In this document: positions 1 to 7,983 of the stretch, piece by piece | How positions within the stretch are numbered: position 1 is the first letter of the stretch | Layout: every line of letters starts with the position of its first letter | Source: Acidocella aminolytica 101 = DSM 11237 | GTDB taxonomy: Bacteria > Pseudomonadota > Alphaproteobacteria > Acetobacterales > Acetobacteraceae | Direction: 5' to 3' | NCBI RefSeq assembly: GCF_900129125.1 | Contig: NZ_FQVJ01000016.1 | Coordinates: 1-64,000 of the forward strand | DNA length: 64,000 bases | The notes under the pieces: generated by a model | What the model was told of the DNA's origin: nothing | Databases searched by the model: none | The model's input: only the letters and a program-made list of their open reading frames with translations | Program-made: the position numbers and the translations under genes

Positions 1-333
1 TCTGATGTTCGTTGTCCAGGGTTTTCGGCATGATGGCGCGCGCCCCAAAGCTTCTGGAGTTGTCCGAAATATGAATGTTGTGCAGCGCAGGAGGCAGAGC
101 TGCTGAGACGACGGTTTGCAGACTCTGATGCGCGGGTTGGATACCGCATTTCCGTGTGTTCGTCCGGGGCTGCCTCGATCTGCCAGCGGGCATCGACAAT
201 GTCGGCCACACAATTCGTACGAGAGTTCCCCACCGGAGCCCTGCCTCCAGCGTTGCACAACAATGATGCTGGTTGGTCCTAACGGTTCTCCTGTACCGAG
301 GTGGAATGAGGCGTTGGCGGATATAGTGGGCGA
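1..333. other. Non-coding flank downstream of the IS110 transposase
   Basis: No credible gene is visible here. The only long reading frame (116-451, plus) is antisense to the end of the transposase and has no recognisable domain. The stretch probably holds the right end of the insertion sequence followed by host DNA. IS110 elements lack clear terminal inverted repeats, and I could not place the boundary. Confidence 0.4.
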
Positions 334-1449
334 TCAGGTTGCATGGGGTTCGACTTCTCGCCCGATTGCCCAAAGGAAGGCGGCCATTTCCCGGGCGATT
401 GCCACCGTGACGACCGACTGTCGTTTACCGTGCGCCATGAGCTTGCGGTAGCGGCTGCACAGCCGGACCTGGGCTTTCCAGGCGATGTCGGTGACCGTTT
501 TCGTCAAGCCGGTCTGCCGCTCCTGCAACAGGCGGCTCATACGGGCTGGGAAGCGATAGGTCCAGGCGCCCTCGATGAGCACGCGGCGGGCTCGGCTGTT
601 GCCGGCTTTGGTGATGCTCCCGCGGCGAGTACGTTCGCCCGTGGAGTTTTCAGAGGGGACCAAGCCGAGATAGGCCATCAGCTGACGCGGATTGTCGAAC
701 CGGCGCACATCGCCGATTTCCGCGACAAAGGTGACTGCGGTCAGGAAAGCGACACCGCGCAACGCCTGGTAGGCAGCGATCACCGGCGCCATGGACCATG
801 AGGCCGCTACTTCGGTGACCTGTTCGGTCAAGCGCTTGAGCCGAATCTCGGCATTCTCGATCGCCTGGCGATACTCCGCCAGCACGAGGTACTGGGCGGG
901 ATGCTCGAAGCTCTGCTCGCACAGCCATCTTGTATGCGCCCTGGTCCATACATCACGACCGGTGAAGACCCGGCCATGGCGGAGCAAAAAGGATTGCAAG
1001 TGCTGACGGGTGCGCCGCAGATCCTCCATTGCAGCCTCTCGGACGCGCACGAGTTCCCGGACGGCCTCGTGTCCCGGATCCGGCACCCAAACGGCGGTCA
1101 GCTCTCCCGCACGGTATAGTTTGGCCAGGGTCAGCGCATCGCGGCGGTTGGTCTTGACCCGTTCGCCGGGACGCTTCGGGATCAGTGAGGGCGCGACCAC
1201 GATGCATTCGTGGCCGAGCCGCGTGATCTGCCGATGCAGACCGTAGCCGGTTGGTCCCGCCTCATAACAAAAAGCCAGTTCCCCATGCCGCTTGGCAAGC
1301 TTCGTCACAAGCCGCTCAACCACCTCAGGGGCGCTGTCGATATCGCCGATGAAGCGCACCTCGCCATCACGTCCCTCCTCGGCCACTGCCACCGAGATCT
1401 TCAGCTTCGATGTATCCAGTCCCACGTAGACTTTGCTATCCTGTCGCAC
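334..1449 (-). CDS. IS110-family transposase (DEDD recombinase)
   Basis: This 371-residue protein has the two-domain plan of IS110 transposases. The RuvC-like N-terminal DEDD domain shows VGLDTSK (Asp12), CYEAGPTGYG (Glu63) and KTNRRDA (Asp104). The C-terminal Transposase_20 domain carries LRGVAFLTA, the helix-hairpin-helix-like AEIGDVRRF, YLGLVPSENSTGE and ITKAGNSRARR. The position often Asp in KTDRxDA is Asn101, which may be a normal subfamily variant. Length is typical for the family and the frame is intact, so the element may be active. Family knowledge: these enzymes act with a structured guide RNA from the element's own end. Known from sequence: intact frame and motifs. Inferred: activity. 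Confidence 0.93.
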   Translation of the reverse strand: MRQDSKVYVGLDTSKLKISVAVAEEGRDGEVRFIGDIDSAPEVVERLVTKLAKRHGELAFCYEAGPTGYGLHRQITRLGHECIVVAPSLIPKRPGERVKTNRRDALTLAKLYRAGELTAVWVPDPGHEAVRELVRVREAAMEDLRRTRQHLQSFLLRHGRVFTGRDVWTRAHTRWLCEQSFEHPAQYLVLAEYRQAIENAEIRLKRLTEQVTEVAASWSMAPVIAAYQALRGVAFLTAVTFVAEIGDVRRFDNPRQLMAYLGLVPSENSTGERTRRGSITKAGNSRARRVLIEGAWTYRFPARMSRLLQERQTGLTKTVTDIAWKAQVRLCSRYRKLMAHGKRQSVVTVAIAREMAAFLWAIGREVEPHAT

Positions 1450-1690
1450 GGCTCGTCCCCTATGCGAGAGGCTCGGCGTCGGCCCATCCGGCGCAACCCT
1501 CGCTCATCGCATATTGCGGGTGAGCCACCTCTCAGACAACGAACATACGGTCTTCTAGGGCCCAGCGTGGCGCTGAGTGCCGGGCTGCAGAGCCAAAGCC
1601 TATCCGTAGCGCAGAAGCAGAATTTTACTGGCTTGTCTGCCTCTCTCGCATGACCGTCAAGCCGCACCCCATGCCGGGCTGAGAGCCACA
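1450..1690 (-). ncRNA. Candidate IS110 bridge-RNA region
   Basis: The roughly 240 bp upstream of the transposase start contain no plausible gene but several self-complementary segments. One near 1501-1525 pairs GCTCA with TGAGC. Another near 1559-1587 pairs GCCC with GGGC around an inner AGCG/CGCT stem. In the IS110 group the left end upstream of the transposase encodes the bridge RNA, so this is where it should lie. I did not fold the sequence or identify target-binding and donor-binding loops. Confidence 0.3.
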
Positions 1691-1743
1691 ACCCTTACAC
1701 CATTCTAAGAATGCCAATCCACAAACCATAACCACCCCATAAA

Positions 1744-1773
1744 CAAACCCCGCCGAAAATTCGACGAGGTTTG
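1744..1773 (-). terminator. Rho-independent terminator of rpmE
   Basis: Read on the minus strand, a 12-bp stem (CAAACCTCGTCG with CGGCGGGGTTTG, including G-U pairs) encloses a 6-nt loop and is followed by TTTAT. A second hairpin at 1787-1803 (GGCTCC/GGGGCC) has a T5 run on its plus-strand side, so it can also stop transcription coming from the insertion-sequence side. Together they insulate rpmE from the element. Confidence 0.6.
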
Positions 1774-1830
1774 TCTGCAGTCTGAGGGCTCCGCAAAGGG
1801 GCCTTTTTCTTTGGCGGTGATTGCTGCGTC

Positions 1831-2058
1831 TTACTTCTTGCGCAAACCGATGCCAGCGAACTTCTTGTTGAACTTGGCAACCTGACCACCCGTGTCCATC
1901 ACGCGCTGCACCCCGGTCCAGGCCGGATGGGACTTCGGATCGATGTCCAGGCGCAAGGTCTCGCCTGCAGAGCCCATACAGGATTTGGTCTTGAATTCAG
2001 TCCCATCGGTCATGATGATGGTGACCTCGTGATAGTCCGGATGAATGTTGGCTTTCAC
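1831..2058 (-). CDS. rpmE: 50S ribosomal protein L31
   Basis: This 75-residue protein begins [12 protein letters not shown] and continues with SHPAWTG and [11 protein letters not shown], the alphaproteobacterial form of L31, a peripheral protein of the large subunit at the subunit interface. It lacks the Cys quartet of zinc-binding L31, as usual in this class. The start is GTG (minus strand, 2058), with GGAG 8 nt upstream. It is a single gene with its own terminator, next to an insertion sequence downstream and an esterase gene upstream on the same strand. Confidence 0.93.
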   Translation of the reverse strand: MKANIHPDYHEVTIIMTDGTEFKTKSCMGSAGETLRLDIDPKSHPAWTGVQRVMDTGGQVAKFNKKFAGIGLRKK

Positions 2059-2118
2059 CGTGTAAACTCCATGCAGAAAAAGCCGCCGATCCCGACCGGC
2101 AGCGAGGAAGGCCCGGAT

Positions 2119-3021
2119 TTACGCCGCCGGGGCCATAGATGCAAGGGTTGCCTTGGCAAAATCCGCCGCTTCGGCCAGGGCTTGACGGGCTTCCGGTAGA
2201 AAAGACTGATTGATCTGCCAGACATGCGGAAGGTTGCGCCAGATGGATAGCTCCGCCTGGCCGTTTGCGGCTTGGATCTTTGCCGCGAGGCGGGTTGAGT
2301 CGTCTAGCAGAACCTCTCGATCGGAGACCTGTACCAGCACAGGGGGCAGGCCGGACAAATCACCGTAAAGGGGGGAGGCTTGTGGCGTGTCGGCCGGGAC
2401 GCCGTTGAGATATAACGCCGCGACCTCGGGGATACGGCTGGCGATGAGGGTGCTGTCTCGTTTATCGTTGGTTTGGATGGACGCACCAGTGACTGCCAGA
2501 TCTGTCCAGGGGGAAAACAGTACCAGTCCTGCGGGCATGGGAAGCTCCGCCTCGCGGGCCGCCAGAAGTAGCCCCAGCGCCAAGCCGCCCCCGGCGGAAT
2601 CCCCCGCCACCACAAGTTTATGCGGGTCGTGGGACATGATGAGAGCGCGGTAGGCGGCCAAAGCGTCCTCAATTGCGGCTGGAAAAGGGTGTTCGGGCGC
2701 CAGGCGATAGTCCGGCGCGAAGACCTTCAGGCCGTGCCCAGCAAACCCGCCGGTAATGGGGCGGTGCGTGACCGGGGAGCAGGCGAAATAGCCGCCGCCA
2801 TGCAGATACAGCATTAATCCGGCGGAAGCCCTACCGCTTTCCGCCCATTCGCCGGTGACGCCGCCCTCTTGCCCTGGGGAAAATGTGACTCCCGAGACGT
2901 TCACGGGCGGCTGCTGGTCAAAGGCCGCCCGTGCTTGGTCCGGTGTAAGAGACTTGGCCAGCTTGCGCTTGATGAAAAAGCGCAAAAACGGATGCACAAC
3001 GTAGGACTGCCAGCTTGGCAT
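2119..3021 (-). CDS. Alpha/beta hydrolase, hormone-sensitive-lipase-type esterase
   Basis: This 300-residue hydrolase has the HSL (family IV) signatures in order: oxyanion-hole HGGGY at residues 74-78, DYRLAPEHPFPA at 104-115, nucleophile elbow GDSAGGG at 140-146 (Ser142), an acidic residue in the VSDREVLLDDS segment near 232-242, and the likely catalytic His266 in NLPHVW. Such enzymes cleave short acyl esters; the natural substrate cannot be told. No signal peptide is evident, so it is probably cytoplasmic. It ends 60 bp upstream of rpmE on the same strand and is divergent from the cidA-like gene. Confidence 0.88.
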   Translation of the reverse strand: MPSWQSYVVHPFLRFFIKRKLAKSLTPDQARAAFDQQPPVNVSGVTFSPGQEGGVTGEWAESGRASAGLMLYLHGGGYFACSPVTHRPITGGFAGHGLKVFAPDYRLAPEHPFPAAIEDALAAYRALIMSHDPHKLVVAGDSAGGGLALGLLLAAREAELPMPAGLVLFSPWTDLAVTGASIQTNDKRDSTLIASRIPEVAALYLNGVPADTPQASPLYGDLSGLPPVLVQVSDREVLLDDSTRLAAKIQAANGQAELSIWRNLPHVWQINQSFLPEARQALAEAADFAKATLASMAPAA

Positions 3022-3117
3022 AGGTTTGCGACCCTGAACGGTTTACGAGAACAGCTCCATTATGATCTGACATGGCGCCTTTATCGTGCTGTGCAAGAGT
3101 GTCGCGGGAGATTTGGC

Positions 3118-3474
3118 GTGGTCAGAGCGCTGACAATATTGGTTTTATACCAGCTTATCGGTACTGTTTTGCAACAAGGGACGGGGCTGCCCGTGCCGGG
3201 GGCGGTAATCGGGCTGGTCCTGGCGCTGGGTTGGTTTTTGAAATTCGGCCCGCCGGGGGATGATCTGCGGCTGACCGCCCAGGGGCTGCTGAAATATCTT
3301 GGGCTGTTGTTTGTACCCGCCGGGGTAGGGGTGGTGAATCAGCTGGGGATGTTGAGGCAGAACGCGGTTGCGATTCTGATTGCCATTGGGGTGTCCACCG
3401 CGCTTGGTTTGCTGGTGACGGGCGTGACAATGCAATGGTTCCTCTCCAAGCGGGAGGCGAAGGGTCATGCATAG
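3118..3474 (+). CDS. CidA/LrgA family membrane protein
   Basis: This protein of about 118 residues has four hydrophobic segments and the LrgA/CidA signature of a short first helix followed by LPVPGAVIGL and later LFVPAGVGVVNQ. LrgA/CidA proteins are holin-like membrane proteins implicated in murein hydrolase export, pyruvate or small-metabolite transport and programmed lysis. The frame is open further upstream, but that part is antisense to the esterase. I place the start at the GTG at 3118, preceded by GGAG 7 nt away. It overlaps the lrgB-like gene by 8 bp, the usual two-gene arrangement. Confidence 0.85.
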   Translation: MVRALTILVLYQLIGTVLQQGTGLPVPGAVIGLVLALGWFLKFGPPGDDLRLTAQGLLKYLGLLFVPAGVGVVNQLGMLRQNAVAILIAIGVSTALGLLVTGVTMQWFLSKREAKGHA

Positions 3475-4201
3475 TCTGTTGCCGCTGCCGTTTTTCCATA
3501 TCTGGGTTTATTTGCGGACGCAGCCGCTGCTCGGGTTGGCCGCAACGCTCTGCGCCTGGGAAGTGGCTTGCATGATCGATCGGCGGGCGGGCCATAAGGC
3601 GTTGACCAACCCCACCGTGCTCGCGGTGCTGATGCTGGTAACAGCGCTGCTGGTCACAGGCACCAGCTATCAGACCTATTTCACCGGCGCGGTTTACATT
3701 CACTTCCTGCTAGGCCCGGCCACGGTGGCGCTGGCGGTACCGATGTATGCCAACTGGCCCGCGATTAAGCGTAATTTCGTGCCAATTCTGGTATCTTTGG
3801 GCGCTGGTTCCGTGGTGGCGGCAGTCTCGGCCATGGTGATTGCGCGGGCGCTGGGGGCGCCGCACGAGGTTGTGATGTCGCTGGGGCCCAAATCCGTTAC
3901 TACGCCGATTGCGATGGGGGTGGCGCAGGAGTTGGGTGGGATTCCTGCCCTGACGGCGGTGTTTGTGATCATCACGGGCATGTTCGGTACTTTGATCTGC
4001 GTGCCCCTGTTTAAAGCAGCGCGGGTGAAGGACTGGCAGGCCCAAGGGTTGGCGGCGGGAACGGCGGCGCATGGAATTGCCACCAGCCATATGATCCGGC
4101 TGAATGAGACAGCGGGCGCGTTTGGCGGCTTGGCGATCGGGCTGAACGGCGTGGTCACGGCATTGATTTTGCCGGTTTTGGTGGCGATCTTCGGGCTGTA
4201 G
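3467..4201 (+). CDS. LrgB/CidB family protein
   Basis: This 244-residue polytopic protein carries the LrgB hallmarks: PATVALAVPMY, then SLGPKSVTTPIAMGVAQ and AAHGIATSHMI. LrgB proteins work with LrgA partners in the inner membrane; proposed roles are metabolite (glycolate or pyruvate) export and control of autolysis. It starts inside the end of the preceding cidA-like gene, so the two are translationally coupled. A 7-bp inverted repeat (CCGTTTC/GAAACGG, 4227-4252) follows 26 bp after the stop and could be a weak terminator, though it lacks a U-run. Confidence 0.9.
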   Translation: MHSLLPLPFFHIWVYLRTQPLLGLAATLCAWEVACMIDRRAGHKALTNPTVLAVLMLVTALLVTGTSYQTYFTGAVYIHFLLGPATVALAVPMYANWPAIKRNFVPILVSLGAGSVVAAVSAMVIARALGAPHEVVMSLGPKSVTTPIAMGVAQELGGIPALTAVFVIITGMFGTLICVPLFKAARVKDWQAQGLAAGTAAHGIATSHMIRLNETAGAFGGLAIGLNGVVTALILPVLVAIFGL

Positions 4202-4738
4202 CCGGCTCTGGCGGGAAAGTTAAATGCCGTTTCGGTTGTTGCTATGAAACGGTTGTAACGGCTGGATGATGTGTGCGGGAGGCTGGCTGCTTACGCCTTG
4301 CTCCGCCATGGCTTGCCACTCGCTCATGTGCCGGGTTCGGTTGAGGCGCTGTTCTCGCACGGCTAGGCGGTGGTGGAGTTGTTGTCTGCGCTCAGCGGGT
4401 TGGTGATTACGGGCTCGCGGCGCGGTAGATTGTCTCGCCGGGCTTACGACCGATACGTTCTACCGATCGTTTGGCAGCATCGGCTGGCGCATCTCACGCT
4501 GCTGTATGGGCTGATTCGGCAAAACCTGCCCCCTTATGGCTGGGTGATGCGACTAGGGCCGGTTCTGGCGCATCGGCTCGTTCGGTTCAGCCTTTGGTTT
4601 GTGCCGTTGTCGCCGCGTTTGTCTCTGGCCGCCGCCATGCTGCGGCCTCATGTGAGAGAGCGGTCCTTGGTGCAAAATAATAAGAAATTTTTATTTTCAG
4701 TTATTGCTCCCCCTGGCCGGCAATGAGAACATTCGGGC
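4202..4738 (+). other. Gap with one doubtful reading frame
   Basis: About 540 bp separate lrgB from the TIM-barrel operon. A frame from a GTG at 4370 to 4726 (118 residues, hydrophobic and Arg-rich) is open, but it has no Shine-Dalgarno sequence and no family I recognise. It may be a decayed or spurious gene. The last part (4674-4705) is A+T-rich and could hold the promoter for the downstream operon. Confidence 0.3.
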
Positions 4739-5401
4739 ATGGATTTTATCTTCATGCTCACACGCCAGGACCGTACGGTGCCTGATTGTCTGGCGGTTCT
4801 TGAGGAAATCGTGCCGCTGGGGCTGCGCCATATCGGGTTCAAGGATGTAGGGGTAGATGCGCAGACGCTGCATCTGCTCAACCAGCGGATTAAGGCGCTG
4901 GGGGCTGTGAGCTATCTGGAAGTGGTGGCCACCTCGCCGGACACCGCGCTGCACTCCGCGCGCATCGGCAGGGAAATCGGGGTGGACAGGTTGCTGGGGG
5001 GGACCCAGGTGGCCGAGACGCTGGAGATTTTGGCGGGCAGCAAGGTCGATTATTACCCGTTTCCCGGTACGCCGACGGGGCACCCGACACAGCTTGGTGG
5101 GGATGAGTTGCAGGTGGAGGCGCATTGTGCGGCATTTATTGCCCAGGGCTGCGCGGGCGTGGATTTGCTGGCCTATCGTGCGTTTGAGGCTGATCCGCTG
5201 GCACTGGTGCGCGCTGCGCGGCGGGGGGTGCAAGGCAAGACGCTGATCTGTGCCGGCGGGGTGGACAGTCCCGCGCGTATCGCCGCTTTGCGAGAGGCGG
5301 GAGCGGATGGGTTTACCGTGGGCTCCGCAGCCTTTGACGGCACGTTCGCGCCGGGTGAAACTCTGACCGGGCAGTTGAAGGCGATTCTCTCATGCGTCTG
5401 A
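4739..5401 (+). CDS. TIM-barrel protein of HisA/HisF-like type, function unknown
   Basis: This 220-residue protein reads as a small phosphate-binding (beta/alpha)8 barrel. It shows GLRHIGFKDVGVD early, GVDRLLGGTQVAE in the middle, and a C-terminal pair resembling a phosphate-binding site: CAGGVDSPARI and DGFTVGSAAFDG. Related barrels include HisA, NanE and KDPG aldolase, but the sequence matches none of these closely enough to assign a reaction. Its stop overlaps the start of the SDR gene by 10 bp, so the two are probably co-translated and may act on the same phosphorylated sugar or polyol. That pathway link is inference. Confidence 0.65.
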   Translation: MDFIFMLTRQDRTVPDCLAVLEEIVPLGLRHIGFKDVGVDAQTLHLLNQRIKALGAVSYLEVVATSPDTALHSARIGREIGVDRLLGGTQVAETLEILAGSKVDYYPFPGTPTGHPTQLGGDELQVEAHCAAFIAQGCAGVDLLAYRAFEADPLALVRAARRGVQGKTLICAGGVDSPARIAALREAGADGFTVGSAAFDGTFAPGETLTGQLKAILSCV

Positions 5402-6174
5402 CAGGCAAAAGGGTTTTCATCACCGGGGCCGGCAGCGGTATTGGTCAGGCCGCGGCACAGAAATGCGCTGCCGAGGGGGCGCGCGTGATCTGTGGGGATC
5501 TGAACGAGGCGTCGGCGGCGGCGAGCGTGGAGGCCATCCGCTCGGCTGGTGGCGAGGCGGTGGCCGTGATCGGGGATCTGACCGATGAGGCCGCTTGTGC
5601 CGCGATGTTCGCCAAGGGGGCCGAGGCTTTTGGTGGGCTGGATGCGTTGTTCAATAATGCCGGCATTTGCCGGGGAGATGATGCAGGTCCGGTGGAAACG
5701 TCTCTGGCAAGCTGGAATGCCACCATCGCTGCCAATCTCACCTCAGTGTTTTTGTGCTGCAAGGCGGGGATTCCGTATCTGCTGGAATCCGGTAAGGGCG
5801 TGATTATCAATAACGCCTCCATCGTAGCGATGGTTGGCTCGGCTTTTCCGCAAATCGCCTATACCGCTGCCAAAGGCGGGGTGCTGGCGATGACGCGGGA
5901 AATTGCCATTATGTATGCGCGCCGCAAGCTGCGGGCCGTGGCCATTTGCCCCGGCCCCACCGCCACGCCGCTGGTGAAGGCGTTTCTGGCGGATGAGGAA
6001 GCCTGGAAGCTGCGGCGGCGCTATCTGCCGATGGGACGGCTGGCGGACCCGGCGGAGATTGCCAATCTGGTCGCGTTTCTGGCGTCCGATGAGGCCAGCT
6101 TTATCACCGGTTCAGCCTATACGATCGATGGCGGTCTGACGGCCGCTTATGTGATCGATGATTCCGTGACTTAA
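5392..6174 (+). CDS. Short-chain dehydrogenase/reductase (SDR)
   Basis: This 260-residue classical SDR has the Rossmann motif TGAGSGIG (11-18), NNAG (88-91), and catalytic Ser143, Tyr157 and Lys161 (YTAAK). A C-terminal ITGSAYTIDGG matches the substrate-loop and dimer region of sugar or polyol dehydrogenases. Asp37 in ICGDLN after the second beta strand suggests NAD(H) preference. The start lies inside the end of the TIM-barrel gene, and dinB follows after 3 bp, so the three form one transcription unit. The substrate is unknown. Confidence 0.9.
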   Translation: MRLTGKRVFITGAGSGIGQAAAQKCAAEGARVICGDLNEASAAASVEAIRSAGGEAVAVIGDLTDEAACAAMFAKGAEAFGGLDALFNNAGICRGDDAGPVETSLASWNATIAANLTSVFLCCKAGIPYLLESGKGVIINNASIVAMVGSAFPQIAYTAAKGGVLAMTREIAIMYARRKLRAVAICPGPTATPLVKAFLADEEAWKLRRRYLPMGRLADPAEIANLVAFLASDEASFITGSAYTIDGGLTAAYVIDDSVT

Positions 6175-6177
6175 GCT

Positions 6178-7437
6178 ATGCCCGGCCTCTGCCGCGATTG
6201 TGATGCGCGGGTGGAGGGGCAAAGCTGCCCCCAATGCGGAGGGGTGCGGGTGGTGCGCCACCCTGAATTGTTCAGCCTGGCCATCGCGCATATCGATTGT
6301 GACGCGTTTTATGCGGCGGTGGAAAAGCGCGACCGCCCGGAATTGCGGGACAAGCCGGTGATTATCGGCGGTGGGGTGCGCGGGGTGGTTTCCACCTGCT
6401 GTTATATTGCCCGGATTTACGGCGTGCGCTCCGCTATGCCGATGTTCAAGGCCCGGAAGTTGTGTCCGCAGGCGGTGGTGATCAAGCCGGATATGACGAA
6501 ATATGCTGCGGTTTCCCGCCAGATGCGGGAGATGATGGAGGCGCTGACCCCGCTGGTGCAGCCGCTTTCGATTGATGAGGCGGCGCTCGATCTCTCTGGT
6601 ACCGCCACGCTGCATGGCGCGCCGCCCGCCATTGTTCTCACGCGCCTGGCGCGGCGGGTGGAGGCGGCGTTGGGCATTACCATCTCCATCGGACTGTCGC
6701 GGAACCGGATGCTGGCCAAGCTGGCCGCTGAGCGTGGCAAGCCGCGCGGATTTTTCGTTCTGGGCCGGGAGGCAGAGGACGTACTGGCGAATGAGCGGCT
6801 GGGGCTGCTGCCAGGCTTTGGCCCGGCGTTGGTGAAAAAGCTGGAAGCCAGGGGGATTGTGACCATCGCCCAGCTAGCGGCGCTGGACCGCCATGAGGCC
6901 GCGAAGCTGGGCCATGACGGGGCGGCCCTGGTGGCTCGGGCGCGCTTGCAGGATGACCGACCTATCCGCCCGGAGCGAGAGAGCAAATCCATCAGCGCGG
7001 AAACCACATTCGAGACCGATATCGCGGACCGTGCCGCGCTGGAAGCCGAGCTGTGGCCGCTTTGCGAGAAGCTGGGCCGCCGCCTGCACCGGGAAGATCA
7101 AGCCGCCGCTGGGCTGGTGCTGAAGCTGAAAAGTGCTGATTTTCAACAGCGTACGCGCAGCCAGCGTTTGCCTGCCCCCACCCGGCTGGCGGAAACTATA
7201 TTTGAAGCTGCACAGCCCTTATTGGCGCGGGAGGCGGACGGCACCAAATTCAGGCTTATAGGTATTGGCGCTGCCCCTTTGGCGCCCGCCGCGCTGGCGG
7301 ATCTTGGGGATTTGGCCGACACATCCACCCCGCGCCGCCGCGCCCGGCAAGAGGCGATCGACCAGTTAAGGGCGCGTTTTGGTGAAGGGGCCGTGCAGCG
7401 TGGCCGTGCCTTGCGGCCTGTTAAGGGGAAGGGTTAG
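6178..7437 (+). CDS. dinB: DNA polymerase IV (Y-family) with N-terminal zinc ribbon
   Basis: This 419-residue translesion polymerase has the Y-family core: HIDCDAFYAAVEKRD (Asp40), YIARIYGVRSAMP, and SIDEAALDLS (Asp133/Glu134). A thumb (GLLPGFGPALVKKL) and a little-finger domain follow. Ahead of the polymerase lies a short zinc ribbon with Cys5, Cys8, Cys17 and Cys20, absent from E. coli DinB but seen in some alphaproteobacterial homologues. Pol IV bypasses damaged bases and is usually damage-induced. Here it is the last gene of a tight operon behind two metabolic enzymes, and no LexA box was recognised directly upstream. Confidence 0.93.
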   Translation: MPGLCRDCDARVEGQSCPQCGGVRVVRHPELFSLAIAHIDCDAFYAAVEKRDRPELRDKPVIIGGGVRGVVSTCCYIARIYGVRSAMPMFKARKLCPQAVVIKPDMTKYAAVSRQMREMMEALTPLVQPLSIDEAALDLSGTATLHGAPPAIVLTRLARRVEAALGITISIGLSRNRMLAKLAAERGKPRGFFVLGREAEDVLANERLGLLPGFGPALVKKLEARGIVTIAQLAALDRHEAAKLGHDGAALVARARLQDDRPIRPERESKSISAETTFETDIADRAALEAELWPLCEKLGRRLHREDQAAAGLVLKLKSADFQQRTRSQRLPAPTRLAETIFEAAQPLLAREADGTKFRLIGIGAAPLAPAALADLGDLADTSTPRRRARQEAIDQLRARFGEGAVQRGRALRPVKGKG

Positions 7438-7468
7438 GAGAGACCCACCGTTTGAGGGAGAGTGACAG

Positions 7469-7972
7469 ATGACCGCCGTCATTGACCGTGCATTGTTTCG
7501 GGAAGCCATGGCGCGTATGGGGGCTGCGGTGAATGTCATCACCACCAAGGGGCCAGAAGGCGATGTGGGGATGACGGTGTCCGCCGCCTGCTCAGTGACC
7601 GACGACCCGGCGACCATGCTGGTCTGTATCAACCGGTCCAGCCATCATCATGAGATTTTCAAGCAGGCGGGGGTGATCTGCGTGAACGTGCTGACGCATG
7701 AGCATGAGAAACTCTCCCCCATTTTCGCGGGTCAGGGCCATTTGCCGATGGCGGAACGCTTTGCCCATGGACGCTGGATAAGGCTGGCAACTGGCGCGCC
7801 AGTGCTGGAAAGTGCCGCCGCCGGGTTGGATTGCAAAGTGAGCCAGAGCGTGGATGTGGGCACCCATACGGTATTTTTCTGCGAGGTGCAGGCGATTCAC
7901 CTGGGCTCGTCCAGTTCCGGCCTTGTTTACCACGGACGGGCCTATCACCAGATTCTGCACAAGCTGGGCTGA
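7469..7972 (+). CDS. Flavin reductase family protein
   Basis: This 167-residue protein fits the short-chain flavin reductase family (HpaC/RutF type). An early FREAMARMGAAVNVITT precedes the flavin-binding stretch MTVSAACSVTDDPATMLVCIN. A mid-region ICVNVLTHEHE and a C-terminal LVYHGRAYHQI are also typical. These enzymes reduce FMN or FAD with NAD(P)H to feed a partner monooxygenase. No monooxygenase is nearby, so the partner is unknown. It has its own Shine-Dalgarno (GGGAGAGTGACAG before the ATG) and is convergent with gshB. Confidence 0.85.
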   Translation: MTAVIDRALFREAMARMGAAVNVITTKGPEGDVGMTVSAACSVTDDPATMLVCINRSSHHHEIFKQAGVICVNVLTHEHEKLSPIFAGQGHLPMAERFAHGRWIRLATGAPVLESAAAGLDCKVSQSVDVGTHTVFFCEVQAIHLGSSSSGLVYHGRAYHQILHKLG

Positions 7973-7983
7973 GACGCCGGGGA

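Larger units (their letters stand above)
334..1690 (-). mobile_element. IS110-family insertion sequence (boundaries approximate)
   Basis: The element consists of one DEDD-type transposase gene with about 240 bp of structured, apparently non-coding DNA upstream of its start and more non-coding DNA downstream. This fits the IS110 family, which moves without terminal inverted repeats and uses a non-coding 'bridge' RNA made from an element end. The left boundary is placed before the rpmE terminators near 1690-1740. The right boundary lies at or below 333. Both are estimates. The element sits just beyond the rpmE terminator, so it probably disrupts no gene. Confidence 0.6.

Noticed and set aside
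116-451. 111-residue plus-strand frame at the window start
   Set aside because: Overlaps the end of the transposase, lacks a Shine-Dalgarno and any domain.
2869-3117. N-terminal extension of the CidA/LrgA frame
   Set aside because: Lies antisense to the esterase start and adds 83 residues not seen in the family; the GTG at 3118 has GGAG.
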